Of a stretch of 64,000 nt of DNA, positions 31,979 to 42,115 are shown in pieces; position 1 is the first letter of the stretch; every line of letters starts with the position of its first letter. This stretch comes from Trichopria drosophilae (taxonomy: Eukaryota > Arthropoda > Insecta > Hymenoptera > Diapriidae), in contig CM059584.1 in NCBI GenBank assembly GCA_030407085.1, forward strand, positions 63,751,501 through 63,815,500. Direction: 5' to 3'. The notes beneath the pieces are model-generated. The model was not told the DNA's origin and made no database searches. It worked only from the letters and a program-made list of their open reading frames with translations. The position numbers and the translations under genes are program-made.

Positions 31979-32953
31979 TTAGAAGGAGCGTCTGAGACGG
32001 TAGACCTTCCGTTTCTTCTTGGTGAGTTCACTATTCCACCAAGGGATTGACTTTGGGAACCGCTTCCGACGCGGGATTGCCGCCTCCCCACTTGTCCTGA
32101 AGGCGCGAGTGATGTAGTCGACCCGGGTGTCAAGATCGGAATTGCCCTGAGTGGTAAGAGACTCCTGAAGAGTGGACACCAAAAGGTCCCTGAAGATCTT
32201 CCAGTTCGCCTTGTTGTTAACATTGGTTCTGGTAGGTGAAGTCTCTGGTGATTTTTCTGAGAAAATTTGGAAGGCGATCATCCGGTGATCACTTGACAAG
32301 CCCGCATCCAAAATCGTCCAGTGCGAGACTTCCCTGGAGACGCTGGCCGAGGCCAGTGTAACATCAATATTGCGGATCCCCCGCCTAAATGTCCCAAGTC
32401 TTGAGCGTTGATTGAGGACTTCCAGTCCGAATTCCGAGATTAGGTCTTCCACAAGCCCACCCCGCTCATCAGTCGACCCATCTTCAGCTCCTTACCATAG
32501 GGGGGAAACCCCGTTGGCGTCCATCGCTATGATAATATTCTGGCCAGACAGCGTCTCGAGGGCACACCTTAGCTGGCTGATGATCGGTAGTGGACTAAGG
32601 CCGTGTTGTAGGTAGACCGAGATGACAATCAGTTTGTCGTAAGCCGTGGTAAGCGCAGCACAAACACAGTGCTGTGAGCTCAGGGAACTGAGGAAGACTG
32701 CATCAATGTTGGGGTTGATGATGATAATGGCTGTCCAGGGTGGGGCCTCTTGAGTCCCAACACTGAGAGCAACATTGGAGCGCCCCAAGCATGCAGCTCG
32801 CCCCCTGTGTGTATATGACTCTTGCAAAATAAGAACTGTAGCCTTCTGGGTATAAGCCTCGTTCAGGACTTTTGCAGAGGCAATGCGGCTTCTGGCCAGG
32901 TTTTGCTGAAAGAATAGCATAGAATCTGGTGTCCTGTGATTATTACTGGCCAT
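31979..32953 (-). pseudogene. R1-like ORF2: APE-type endonuclease and linker
   Basis: The ATG at 32951-32953 overlaps the end of ORF1 by 11 nt (ATGGCCAGTAA). The frame reads FFQQNLARSRIASAKVLNEA, VLILQESYTHRGRAACLG (catalytic Glu) and IIIAMDANGVSPLW, the GDFNAHSPLWG equivalent with an altered G-D-F-N. A frameshift near 32490 is followed by EDLISEFGLEVLNQ, NIDVTLAS and LSSDHRMIAFQI (the S-D-H motif). The linker KSIPWWNSELTKKKRKVYRL follows. This gives the R1/I layout. Confidence 0.9.
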
Positions 32954-34266
32954 AGTCAGTGGCTATTCTGGCCCTGTCCGCCGCGGCCTTGTAAGCTGGA
33001 CAATTTCGGTCAGTTGGATGGTCCGAGGGTTTGTTAAGCCTCCTACAGAGCCCACACTGGCCTGGCTTCTCCATTTCAGGGCATGCCGTCTTCTTGTGTC
33101 CCTTTTCCCCGCAGTGGCCACAGGTTTCAATCTCACTCCTGCAGAGCCTTGCAACGTGTCCGAGGCACTTATAGCAGCGGGTAATGATGGTGAAGTGGTC
33201 CTGGACCCTGCAGGTCACCCAGCGGATGTAAAGCCGGTCAAGCTTCCGAAGAGCATTGCGGACTAGGGGTTGTGTTTCGATTACCCAGCATGTACGGTCC
33301 TCTGTCCTTTTTACTGTGCAGAATTTAAAAGTGGTGCCCTCAAGCAACTGGGTCAACGTTAGCGTAGCACGGATAGCAGCATTTTGCTTGTGAATAGCTT
33401 GCAGGACATCCTCAGAGGATAGTTCCAGAGGTACGTCAAAAAGCTCCAGTCGAGGTAGACGATTCTCCGGTCTGTGGATCATTAGGCCAATTTCCCCTAT
33501 AGCTTTGTACTTCAATAGGGTGTCCAGTTCGTCTTTAGTGGCCGTTTCGACCATAATCGCCCCCTCCCTCAGCTGCCGAAAGCGCCTGACACCCACGCCC
33601 GCCTGGACAGGATCGAGGGCCTTCATGACATCCTTCCTGATGTCCGCAGATATTCGTGTTACCTGTGGATTAGATGTTCTAATTATTGCCGCGTATGTTT
33701 TGATGGGTACCTGAACAACGTGATTCCTGATTGGCATAATAGGTGCCGGTCCTTGATGAATTGATGATGATGGTACCAGGGTAGGGAAGTCAGCCGTGTG
33801 CGCGTGGAAAAGGTGGCCCGCTTGAGTCGGATGTTCCAGCGAGGTAGTCTGCGCAGACAGGCGGCCACGTAGTGAGGCATTCTCGAGCGCTAAGATCCTG
33901 ACGATTGATTTCGTCTAGATACTCCGTGATGGTTGTCCGGAACTCCTGAGTAACGGTTTTACGAACCATCTGCTTTTCCTCAAGGAAGGATTTGATGCTG
34001 TCAGTGACAGTCTGGACATCCTGTAGTGCTTGGACCTCGACTTGGTTCTGGTCATCCAGTGAAGTGTCTAGTCTCTTCCTCTTTGTTCTAGCAAGAGATG
34101 CTGAGGTGGCGTTGACCACACCTGCTCGCGCTATCGTAGGGGAACCCTGTGATGTCCTAGTCGCCTTAGAAGTGTGCGGATGCTCTTCATCCTCAACCAT
34201 GTAAACATCGTGTTCGTGTTCGTGTTCCACCTCAACATCCGTTAATACACTTTGTCCAGCTTCCAT
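32943..34266 (-). pseudogene. R1-like ORF1 (gag-like) with three zinc knuckles
   Basis: The N-terminal segment (34266-33790) is acidic then basic, with a helical stretch (DSIKSFLEEKQMVRKTVTQE). After a frameshift near 33760 it continues from about 33737 to the C-terminus: CYKCLGHVARLC, CGHCGEKGHKKTAC and CGLCRRLNKPSDHPTDRNC, three CCHC-type knuckles as in R1-clade ORF1 proteins that bind element RNA. The ORF2 start overlaps its stop, suggesting coupled re-initiation. One frameshift makes it non-functional. Confidence 0.88.
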
Positions 34267-35092
34267 GCTGCCTTTCGCCTGGGCAGACCCAAGACGGGCC
34301 TCCCGCAGAATTGGGGTGTTGATGGTTGCGAGAAAATCTGTCAGTTAAGATAAGTTAATTAATTGCGTGGGTCAAAAGGATAAAGCTATAATCCCCAGCA
34401 GTGGGCTAGTTAGATAATTAAATACGAGCTAAATAAATTAAATAAATAAATATAAATATGTCACTTGATAAAATTTGAGGTTATGTAGAGTCGGCGCGCG
34501 TAGTTATACCGCAGTATATGGGTGACGTAGAGGGGGAAGCCGCAGCACGCTTGGCGTAAGGAAAAGTAGGGTTATGTTCACGCGGAGTGATACATGACCC
34601 CCCCCCCCCCCTGGAGTCACGTATAAACCTCTCTTCCGTGTCAGCCAATCAGGAGCTAACATTTGGACAAAACAAGAAGCAATTCACTTTGCGCAGGAAA
34701 AGTCCACCACGCGACGTTTAGAGCTTAGGAGTTACAATAGTCAGATTTACGAATAAATAAATAAATAAATATACGACCTCCACTGAAAATAAACAAATAG
34801 AACTTCAGATGGTTTGCGGGATCCAAGACAGGATCTGTCCAGCCTGCCTAGTCGTCAGAGTTCCTCTGGCTCCAAAGTGAGGTTAGGATCCCAGCTCCAA
34901 TTGTTACTCTCCAAAACTGTATTTAGTAGATGTTTTTTGGAGAAGATTCCTTTCAGATGATGTAAATGAAGTCGCCTGGTTACATTAGATGCGCTTACCA
35001 CATGAAAAACACACGAAATCGCACCAATTCACGGCACTGTTACAGAGCACACTAAAACCGGTCCACTCTAGTCGGGCGCCATGACACCTGTC
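34267..35092 (-). other. 5' UTR of the R1-like element
   Basis: No ORF. Begins (minus strand) GACAGGTGTCATGGCGCC directly after the TSD. Contains a 14-bp poly(C) at 34598-34611 (plus strand) and (AATA)n stretches at 34430-34455 and 34750-34775. Confidence 0.6.
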
Positions 35093-35104
35093 GTTCATTG
35101 CCGA
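35093..35104. repeat. 12-bp target-site duplication, right copy
   Basis: GTTCATTGCCGA, identical to 26516-26527. Confidence 0.85.
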
Positions 35105-35523
35105 TAATCATAATTTTTTTCAAGATTTCAAAAATAAATGCATTTTTCCCCTACGTGTTCGTAGTGCGTTCGCATATATTACTTATAAACCGCCGAATAA
35201 TTGTTGCGCCCGGACTTTTTCATTTTTGTTGTCCAACACGTCAATGCACGCTGTCGATATTCCCCACGTTCCCCCTACTTCTAGGGCCGTCTCGTCTATT
35301 TCCACTATCTCACCTGTATCGCTGTCTCATAGTGCTCCCACAGGCGCGTTGTGATTCTTAATCAAGAGCACGGCGTCGACTGACTAACTAACTGTCGCGA
35401 AGCAGCGGTATTTATATTATTGGAGTGGGGACTTACCTGTGTGCGTCTCTCGCACACTTCTTAGTGTCGATGAGTTCGCGAGCTTATCTATGAGATCCGA
35501 TATGCGCGTTGCAGACTATAGGT
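35105..35523. other. host-side flank, no feature seen
   Basis: Mixed composition; no coding, repeat or RNA signature. Confidence 0.5.
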
Positions 35524-35943
35524 ATGGATTAACTTCAAATTTTATACATTGTTTATGGTATTTAAGAATTGATTGGATGTCCCTACTCTTATTTGTACAA
35601 ATATCTTAAAAAATATGAAATACATTTGATCGTTGATAGCCCACTTTTGTTTTCTAATAATCCTTGCGATTGATCCATCTTTATTCGCTAACAGATGTTA
35701 AAAAGGTGTTTATGTTATTTTCTTACCTTGCATTCATTAGGGAGAAGTCCGAATATTATGTGTCAAATGAACAGTAATTATTTGGACATTAGAGACGAAG
35801 TTTTTCTCCGGTTTCTAAACTATTTGAACCCCTGGTTTCATTTTTACCCTGTCAAAAAATACGGGAGTTACGCGTTAATGCCAATTGAATGAACCCATGG
35901 TATTAACCCCAATGTATTTACGGGTTTTAAAGTAAAAAATTAG

Positions 35944-36166
35944 CTTGACCTTTAGATGACCTTCACATTCACAATCAAGATATATCATCGTTTCGAAAAT
36001 TTTTTCCATCACTGTATATGTATACAGGGTGACCCAGTTTAACTTCCCCACCTGATAAACTTACGACTGAAAGCAATGAATTTTCTGAAAAAACGTTTAA
36101 GACATATTTAGAGGAAATATTAAATTGGACCTTGATGGTTAATGTGAAGGTCATCTAAAGGTCAAG
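35944..36166. repeat. 26-bp perfect inverted repeat
   Basis: CTTGACCTTTAGATGACCTT-CACATT at 35944-35969 is perfectly complementary to 36141-36166. One arm lies outside and one inside the MITE below. Confidence 0.85.
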
Positions 36167-36500
36167 TTAATTTTGTTGAATGGGAATCATTATTTTTTAT
36201 CGCAGATTTGAAAAGTTCGGAAAATTTCACGTCCGAATATGTCCTTGACATTGATCTACTCTTCAACGTAAAGGTTATTTCGAAGTGAAAGTTCCAGACG
36301 TCTGTTATGAGAAAATATCTCGGCGGAATTGCGTGGTTTTCAAAAATGTTACCAGCATAAGTGACAGTTTTTCAAATGAGCTACCTGATTTGTGTAGGCA
36401 ACATTTTTGCTCACAACGGAATTTCGTCGAGGTATTTTGTCGTAACCGACGCCTGGACTTTCAAGCCATTTAGGTGGGGAAGTTCAAATGTATTACCCTG
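36025..36500. mobile_element. 476-bp MITE with CAGGGT termini
   Basis: Ends CAGGGTGACCCAGTTTAACT and its imperfect complement AGTTCAAATGTATTACCCTG share CTTCCCCACCT inside. The left flank is TA; the right flank is CATA. Terminal CAGGGT recalls the DD41D element at 6557, so a Tc1/mariner-type enzyme probably mobilised it. Confidence 0.75.
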
Positions 36501-38690
36501 CATAGTGGGTGAGTCTCCAATCTATGTCACCAGAACAGTGATCAATTATTTAGACAATTCTAAGAAATTTTTTCCTTTGAAAAAATGTCGGGGCAGATAA
36601 GGTTTTCGAATTATTCAGCATTGACATTGGCGAGTAGGAGATTTAGATTTACATGTAGGGGAGAACTTCGAACAGATCTATTATTAGCAAACATCGTGTG
36701 AATGAAACCAAAAAATATAAGCATCGCCATGGCCAAGGCGGGTAAAGGGCTCCGCTCTTTTGTTTTCAACCAGGAACGTGGCATTCGAAATATTAGTCGA
36801 ATATCTAACCTGACGCAAGATTTCGACATTGAAAACAAATTCACAAAATAGCACTCGGATTACAAAAATTTGTAAGGAACTCTCCTTCGGTCTGAATATG
36901 CTCGGAATTAAAGTTCAGTCAAGGAGGGCCAACTCGTATAAAACATCTAAACTGTTAATTAAAAACTACCCTTTATTCATTAAGGTTATATTCAATATTT
37001 TTTACTTTACTCGATTATAATATTTCGTCAGGGTAAATAGGTGTTCGTTGTTAAACTGTTCAGTCCTCTTGCAGCGCCATATTTGGAATACACATATAAC
37101 GTTTAGGGAGTCTTCGACTGTGAGCGTCACCCAATAAACGTCTAACCTTGAGCCAACTTCTTGTCCTCGTATAACCAAATTTTCTGCCCTACCGCTAGAG
37201 ACAGTCTTTACAATGCTATTAATTGGGTTCGGCAGAACATCCCGAATAGTGATCGATAGTGTCATTTAACGCTCGAAGCTATTACTCAGACTACCTGAAT
37301 ATCGAATCTACTAGGTTTCCGCTTTATTTCCTCAATAGTTTTATAGTACTAGGGACTTTTTGTAAGTAGCGACGTACGTAAAGCCTTATGCGTTTAATTT
37401 CTGAAGTCTATTAAGACTAAAAGCTATAATTGAGAATACAGTTTTATTAAATCCACCAACTTCCCCTTAATCCTTAAGTTAAGTTAAGAGTCCTAAAGTA
37501 CCCTAGTGTATATTGTACCATCTAAGAGAATAGCGATTCCCTCCGAGAACTATTTCAAATATCTTTTCCATAGTGACTTCATACGGTCTCGAGTGGTGAC
37601 TATTCCGGATTCCGTATGGTATACGTCTCCGTGACTACTTTTATAATCGTAGTCACTGTTTATCCTGTGTGTTGTGTCCGGGAAATAGCGATTTCTGAAC
37701 ACAACTATCGAAGTGACATTAACTATGTCCTCCTCTGTTGGTCAGCATGTCGCATTCTATGTATCCTATTAGAATATAGCCATGGTTGCGTTGAGACGTC
37801 TAAAACTCTGATTGTCGATTGTTACTTAAGTCATACATTTTACTGTCTGAGGTCGGCAAATTAAATTTCTGCGTCTCATTTAATCATTAACATTCACGAA
37901 ACATACAATTTGACTCCAGAATAGCAATTCCGAACGCCATTTGCTATGTTGTTAATCTCGTCGTCATTTCTTTCTTTGATACACATGCGTATTTAGTGCC
38001 GTATATGGAATGCAATTTCTACACCATTAAATATCGACCTCTCATATGTCTTCAATCTGTGAGTCAACCCGATATGAAAGCCGCACTCATTGCCCACAGG
38101 CTAACAATTTCATATAGAGTGTTCTGAATCGGTGTACACTGAGTGTAACTGTCTCAACTTCCCGCGCGTTCTATCTTCGCATGCTAGTTCGCGGCTCACG
38201 TGTATGCAACAGATGTGTATCATTCAGTGTTTACATTGATTTGTTTTTAATATCGGTCATTTCCTAAAAACTTTCCGCACTATTTCCGAAAAACAGTAAT
38301 TTCTCGGTGATAACGTGGAAAGTGTTCGTGGCAGATGTTAACAGCTCTTCCGAGAGAATAGCGATTTCTTCGAATAAACTATCTACGACTGTCAATATCT
38401 TTTCGCGTATTTTTCTAAGTGTTTTTCTGTACAAGGGATAGCGATCCTCTATTATAATAATTTTTTCAGAATTAACGGCTAAAAGAATTGTCGAAAAAAA
38501 CCAATAGCCATCTGCTTGATTGATATTAATTTAAAATTTCATATCTCCGACCGAATCTTGAAAATTGCAAATTATGGCGTTATTTTTATTTGTTATAAAC
38601 TACTGAATTTTTAAAAGCACAAAACTCATGATTAAGTTTCTGTTCATCAAATGCATTATAAAGTTATTTTAATATTTTGTAAACATTTTA
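36501..38690. other. unassigned region
   Basis: No convincing gene; ORFs are below 90 codons and unlike known domains. A loose motif, (R)RATAGCGATTYC, recurs at about 37530, 37684, 37919 (as ATAGCAATTCC), 38359 and 38439, hinting at very old repeats. Confidence 0.4.
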
Positions 38691-39870
38691 TTAACTCCCA
38701 CGTCTCTCGAGTGGGTAAAAATATCACCAAGGACAAAGTTTTTTTTAATTTGGAAAAAGAATTTGTCTTTGCTGTCCAAGTAATTATTAATTTTAAAATA
38801 TTGTATATGGACTTCTATCCGATTAATGCAAAATAGGAAAATTATAAAGTTTTAATACATTTATTTATTCATTTAATTTTACATTTAATATTCTGTTACT
38901 TAAATTATAAAATCATTCATTCCTTACTTTAAAACCTGTTAATACATTGTCGATGCTTTCGATGAAACAAAAATTGTGTTGGCTTGCAAACAGTAAGATT
39001 TTAACATTTTGTTAGTATTTAAATATGGGCTTGGAAAGATCAAATTTAATTAAAAATTTAAAAAATATTTATAAAATTAAGAGGTGAGAGATTCAATCAA
39101 TTATTTCTTAAATACTAAAATAACCCTATAAACAATCTATTTACTTTTACACTATAATGAAGAATTTTATTTTTGCAATTGTCGCCTATACTAACTGAGT
39201 AAAAATTATACCAGAAGTTGAGAATTATCTTTTCCACATAGGAAATAAAACTGAAAATCAACTCTCTACTGTTCAAATTCTTTACCTTTAATCAAATGAT
39301 ATTTAATCGGATAATAATAGCACCATGGGTTCATTCAACTAGCATTAACGCGTAACTCCCGCATTTTTTGCCAGGGTAAAAATGATACCAGGGGTTCAAA
39401 TAGTTTAGAAACCGGAGTAAAACTTCGTCTTTAATGTCCAAATAATTACTGTTCATAATATTCGGACTTCTTCCTGATGAATGCAACGTAAGAAAATATC
39501 ATAAACACTTTTATAATATTTGTTAATGAATAAAGACGGATCAATCGCAAGGATTATTAGACAATTAAAGAGGGCTATCAAAGATCAAATGTATTTCATA
39601 TTTTTTAAGATATTTGTACAAATAAAAGTAGGGACATCCAATAAATTCTTAAATACCATAAACAATCTATAAAACTTGACATTAATACATACAGTCTTTT
39701 AATTTTTTAATTGTCGCGTCTACTGACTGATTAAAATTTATACTAGAAGCTGAGGATTAACTTATTGCAATGGACATAAAATTTGCAAAAATCAATTTCG
39801 TTATGTTTAATTAACTGACGTTTAATTGGATAATAATGACATCAGAGGTTGAGAAAATAATATTGTTGGT
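38690..39870. repeat. degenerate direct repeat, two copies
   Basis: Matching blocks: AACTCCCACG...GGGTAAAAAT (38694) with AACTCCCGCA...GGGTAAAAAT (39353), and AATTGTCGCCTATACTAACT (39177) with AATTGTCGCGTCTACTGACT (39709). AT-rich, non-coding. The left inverted arm at 35524 is a third related copy. Confidence 0.65.
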
Positions 39871-41239
39871 GAAACTGGCACGGCTGCTGGAACTAGCGGC
39901 GGTTTCCAAATTCCCGTATCAGAATAAATTTTTTTTTTACAGCGTTTAAAAGTATCAATGACCAATACAGTAGTATGTAGGAAAAATAACAAAAATCTTC
40001 CACTGACTATTTTTCATAACATTTGTCAACAGCGAATTCACTCTAAGATATCGAGATGTGTTCGTTTCAAGCTGACTTACGCAAGAGACCTTAATAGTGA
40101 CATTTGATATGTCATATTAACCACTGGTGAGTAGGGCAGCCGCATTTTGTAGAGCTCCGTATCTTTTGCTAAATTTTATTAGCTAATTCGCTTTGCGGGA
40201 GTTGTACTTGGAGCGGCGTACTTCTGGAGCGGCTTGGAGTCCGAGTCATAAATCCGGAGAAAATCGAAATTATACAGCTTGTTTGCAATATTTTCAACCG
40301 TTCGAACGATCAGCCGTCAACACCAGGGTACGTACCTCATGACTTGTGACGTTTTATATACATCATCGAAACAGTCGACTAACGAGAAGCAACGCACACA
40401 TATCTTCGCACACTTGATTTTCTACCTGTCAACAGCTACCGTTCCAGATCTTGAGTATGTTTGGACATTATTCCAGATAAACGTGCAGAACTAAAGTCGT
40501 AAGCTTTTGATCAATTCGTTGCTGATTGATGGTCGGGAGACTTTCGCGTATTCGATGACGCGGTACCAGGTAGAGGCCCGACGACGTCGGCGGTAAAACG
40601 CCAAATAGTAATCCCGCGAGAACCGGTATTACAAAGTGGCATCCCGAACGAGGGACCATATAAGAGTCGTTGAGTACAATATCGGCACGGAAACGAGACC
40701 TGGGGAAGACGTGCCGTGCAGAAAGTAGCGCGGCCATATTGGGACACGTCGATCCTGCCAAAGCGAGGCGGATGAAGAAGGTGCGGCCATCTTGGCAGCC
40801 ATCTTAGAGTGATGGCTCACGTGACCGGCGAAGCTTGGACAGATCGTGCGCGCTCTCAAGTGCTAATTCAATTGTCACTTGCATAATTAATAACGATTCC
40901 GATCTTTAAATTTTTTTAAGCGAAATTGTGAGTTCAATTTTGTTCAGTTTTCGGAATTTAGAGTTTTTTTCAAAAGTTTATTTATTGTCGAATTTCAATT
41001 TTGGGAAATTAGAATTTTTGTGTCTGCGAAACGTTGAGTGTTGCAAATTTTTCTGTTTTTTGAAACAGAATCGTTCGTTCTTTTTTTTTGAGCTAGTTCG
41101 CGGAACGATCGTCAAGCTTTGTGCTGTTAGGGATACGGCTGCTGAATGTGAGTCGTGAATGAACGGACGAGCAAAGCGCAATGTGAGAAATAAACAGACA
41201 GATTGTCCTGTCAATAAGGTGGTCAGTGACTAATCATGT
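39871..41239. other. unassigned, possibly leader of the gypsy element
   Basis: 40500-40860 is GC-richer with short ORFs on the minus strand, none recognisable. 40870-41239 has no coding signal but lies just upstream of the gag-like frame, and a 5' LTR would be expected near here. No copy of the 3' LTR was spotted. Confidence 0.35.
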
Positions 41240-42115
41240 GTGAAGTGTACTGCCGTTACGAGTGATACCAGCCGTATCAAATTAGTGATCGAGCATAATG
41301 AGGGATTGAGTCTGATAGGCTCTAATGAGATCATCCGCGACCGTCTGGTCCGTTTCCGAGCGAAGGAACGATTTCCAAAGGGTCCTTTTGACTGGGACCA
41401 AGATTTAGACGAGGTCAATATGACCTGCCAAAGCGATCAGTCCAATATTGTGAACTACCGAGTTTCGGAGAGACGAACATTTATCGAAAACGACGAGGGA
41501 TCGACGAGAGCAGAAGAGGGTGATAATGTGAATACGGGAGGTCACTGCACGAGCTTCGTGACCGTAACAGCCGTTTCGACGCAAGCGACGTGATGCATGG
41601 GATCGACACCGGTTTGGACCATCTCAGGGTCGGTATTGGCGTCCCAGGCACAAGCGCCATTCATTTTACCATTGGAAAGACAAAATATGAATATGGCACA
41701 TTTCTTACCATGGTCGCCAACGCGAGACATAGACGATCAACGAACTTCAAGGGGAGCCCGTTCAGGCCCGATACAGTGATTCGAAAACCGAGGCAGAAAG
41801 AATAAGAATTCGGAATAATGCGCCAAGAACCGGAAAATCGCCGAATGCGAAGCAAGACTGGGGCAATCTCCAAGACGTATTTAGGACATGAAGGAGCGTG
41901 GGGAGGAATGGCACATGAGAACGAGAGGGCTCACCAGAGGGCGCTATTTGCAGATTAATGAGATGAGGAATTAAGTGCGGACTACCGAGGTAACATCCTC
42001 GCCTCAAATGACGACGGCAGTCGAGAGAGGCGGCTAGCGACCAGTGATGCCAGGTGGAGAACATTTACACGCATGGATTTCGCGCTGATTAGCGGGAGGT
42101 GCGAGCGGAGTCCCG
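41240..42115 (+). pseudogene. Ty3/gypsy gag N-terminal region (degenerate)
   Basis: The frame from 41240 reads FRAKERFPKGPFDWDQDLDE, recalling the N-terminus of insect gypsy-type gags. It is followed by stops at 41591 and later. It lies directly upstream of the foldback insertion at 42116. Gag homology resumes on the far side (45629). Confidence 0.5.

Larger units (their letters stand above)
26528..35092 (-). mobile_element. R1-clade-like non-LTR retrotransposon with an extra metalloprotease ORF
   Basis: A minus-strand element of 8565 bp bounded by 12-bp TSDs. In sense order it has a 5' UTR (35092-34267), ORF1 with zinc knuckles (34266-32943), ORF2 with endonuclease and RT (32953-29209), tandem array A, tandem array B, a SprT-like metalloprotease ORF, a pyrimidine-rich stretch and a terminal hairpin. 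There is no poly(A) tail. ORF1/ORF2 overlap and the RT sequence fit the R1/I-type lineage. ORFs 1 and 2 carry frameshifts and a SINE. The matching TSD argues that the arrays and the protease belong to the element. Confidence 0.82.
35524..39682. repeat. long inverted repeat, ~360-380-bp arms 3.4 kb apart
   Basis: Arms at 35524-35905 and 39322-39682 are reverse complements with roughly 85-90% identity by eye. Examples are GGTATTTAAGAATTGATTGG / CCAATAAATTCTTAAATACC and GGTTCATTC-like inner ends. The interior has a MITE and no transposase. It may be the skeleton of a DNA transposon or an inverted duplication. Confidence 0.8.

Noticed and set aside
26528..35092. 28S rDNA-specific R1 insertion
   Set aside because: The target GTTCATTGCCGA and flanks show no 28S rRNA sequence. 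Only the ORF organisation is R1-like.
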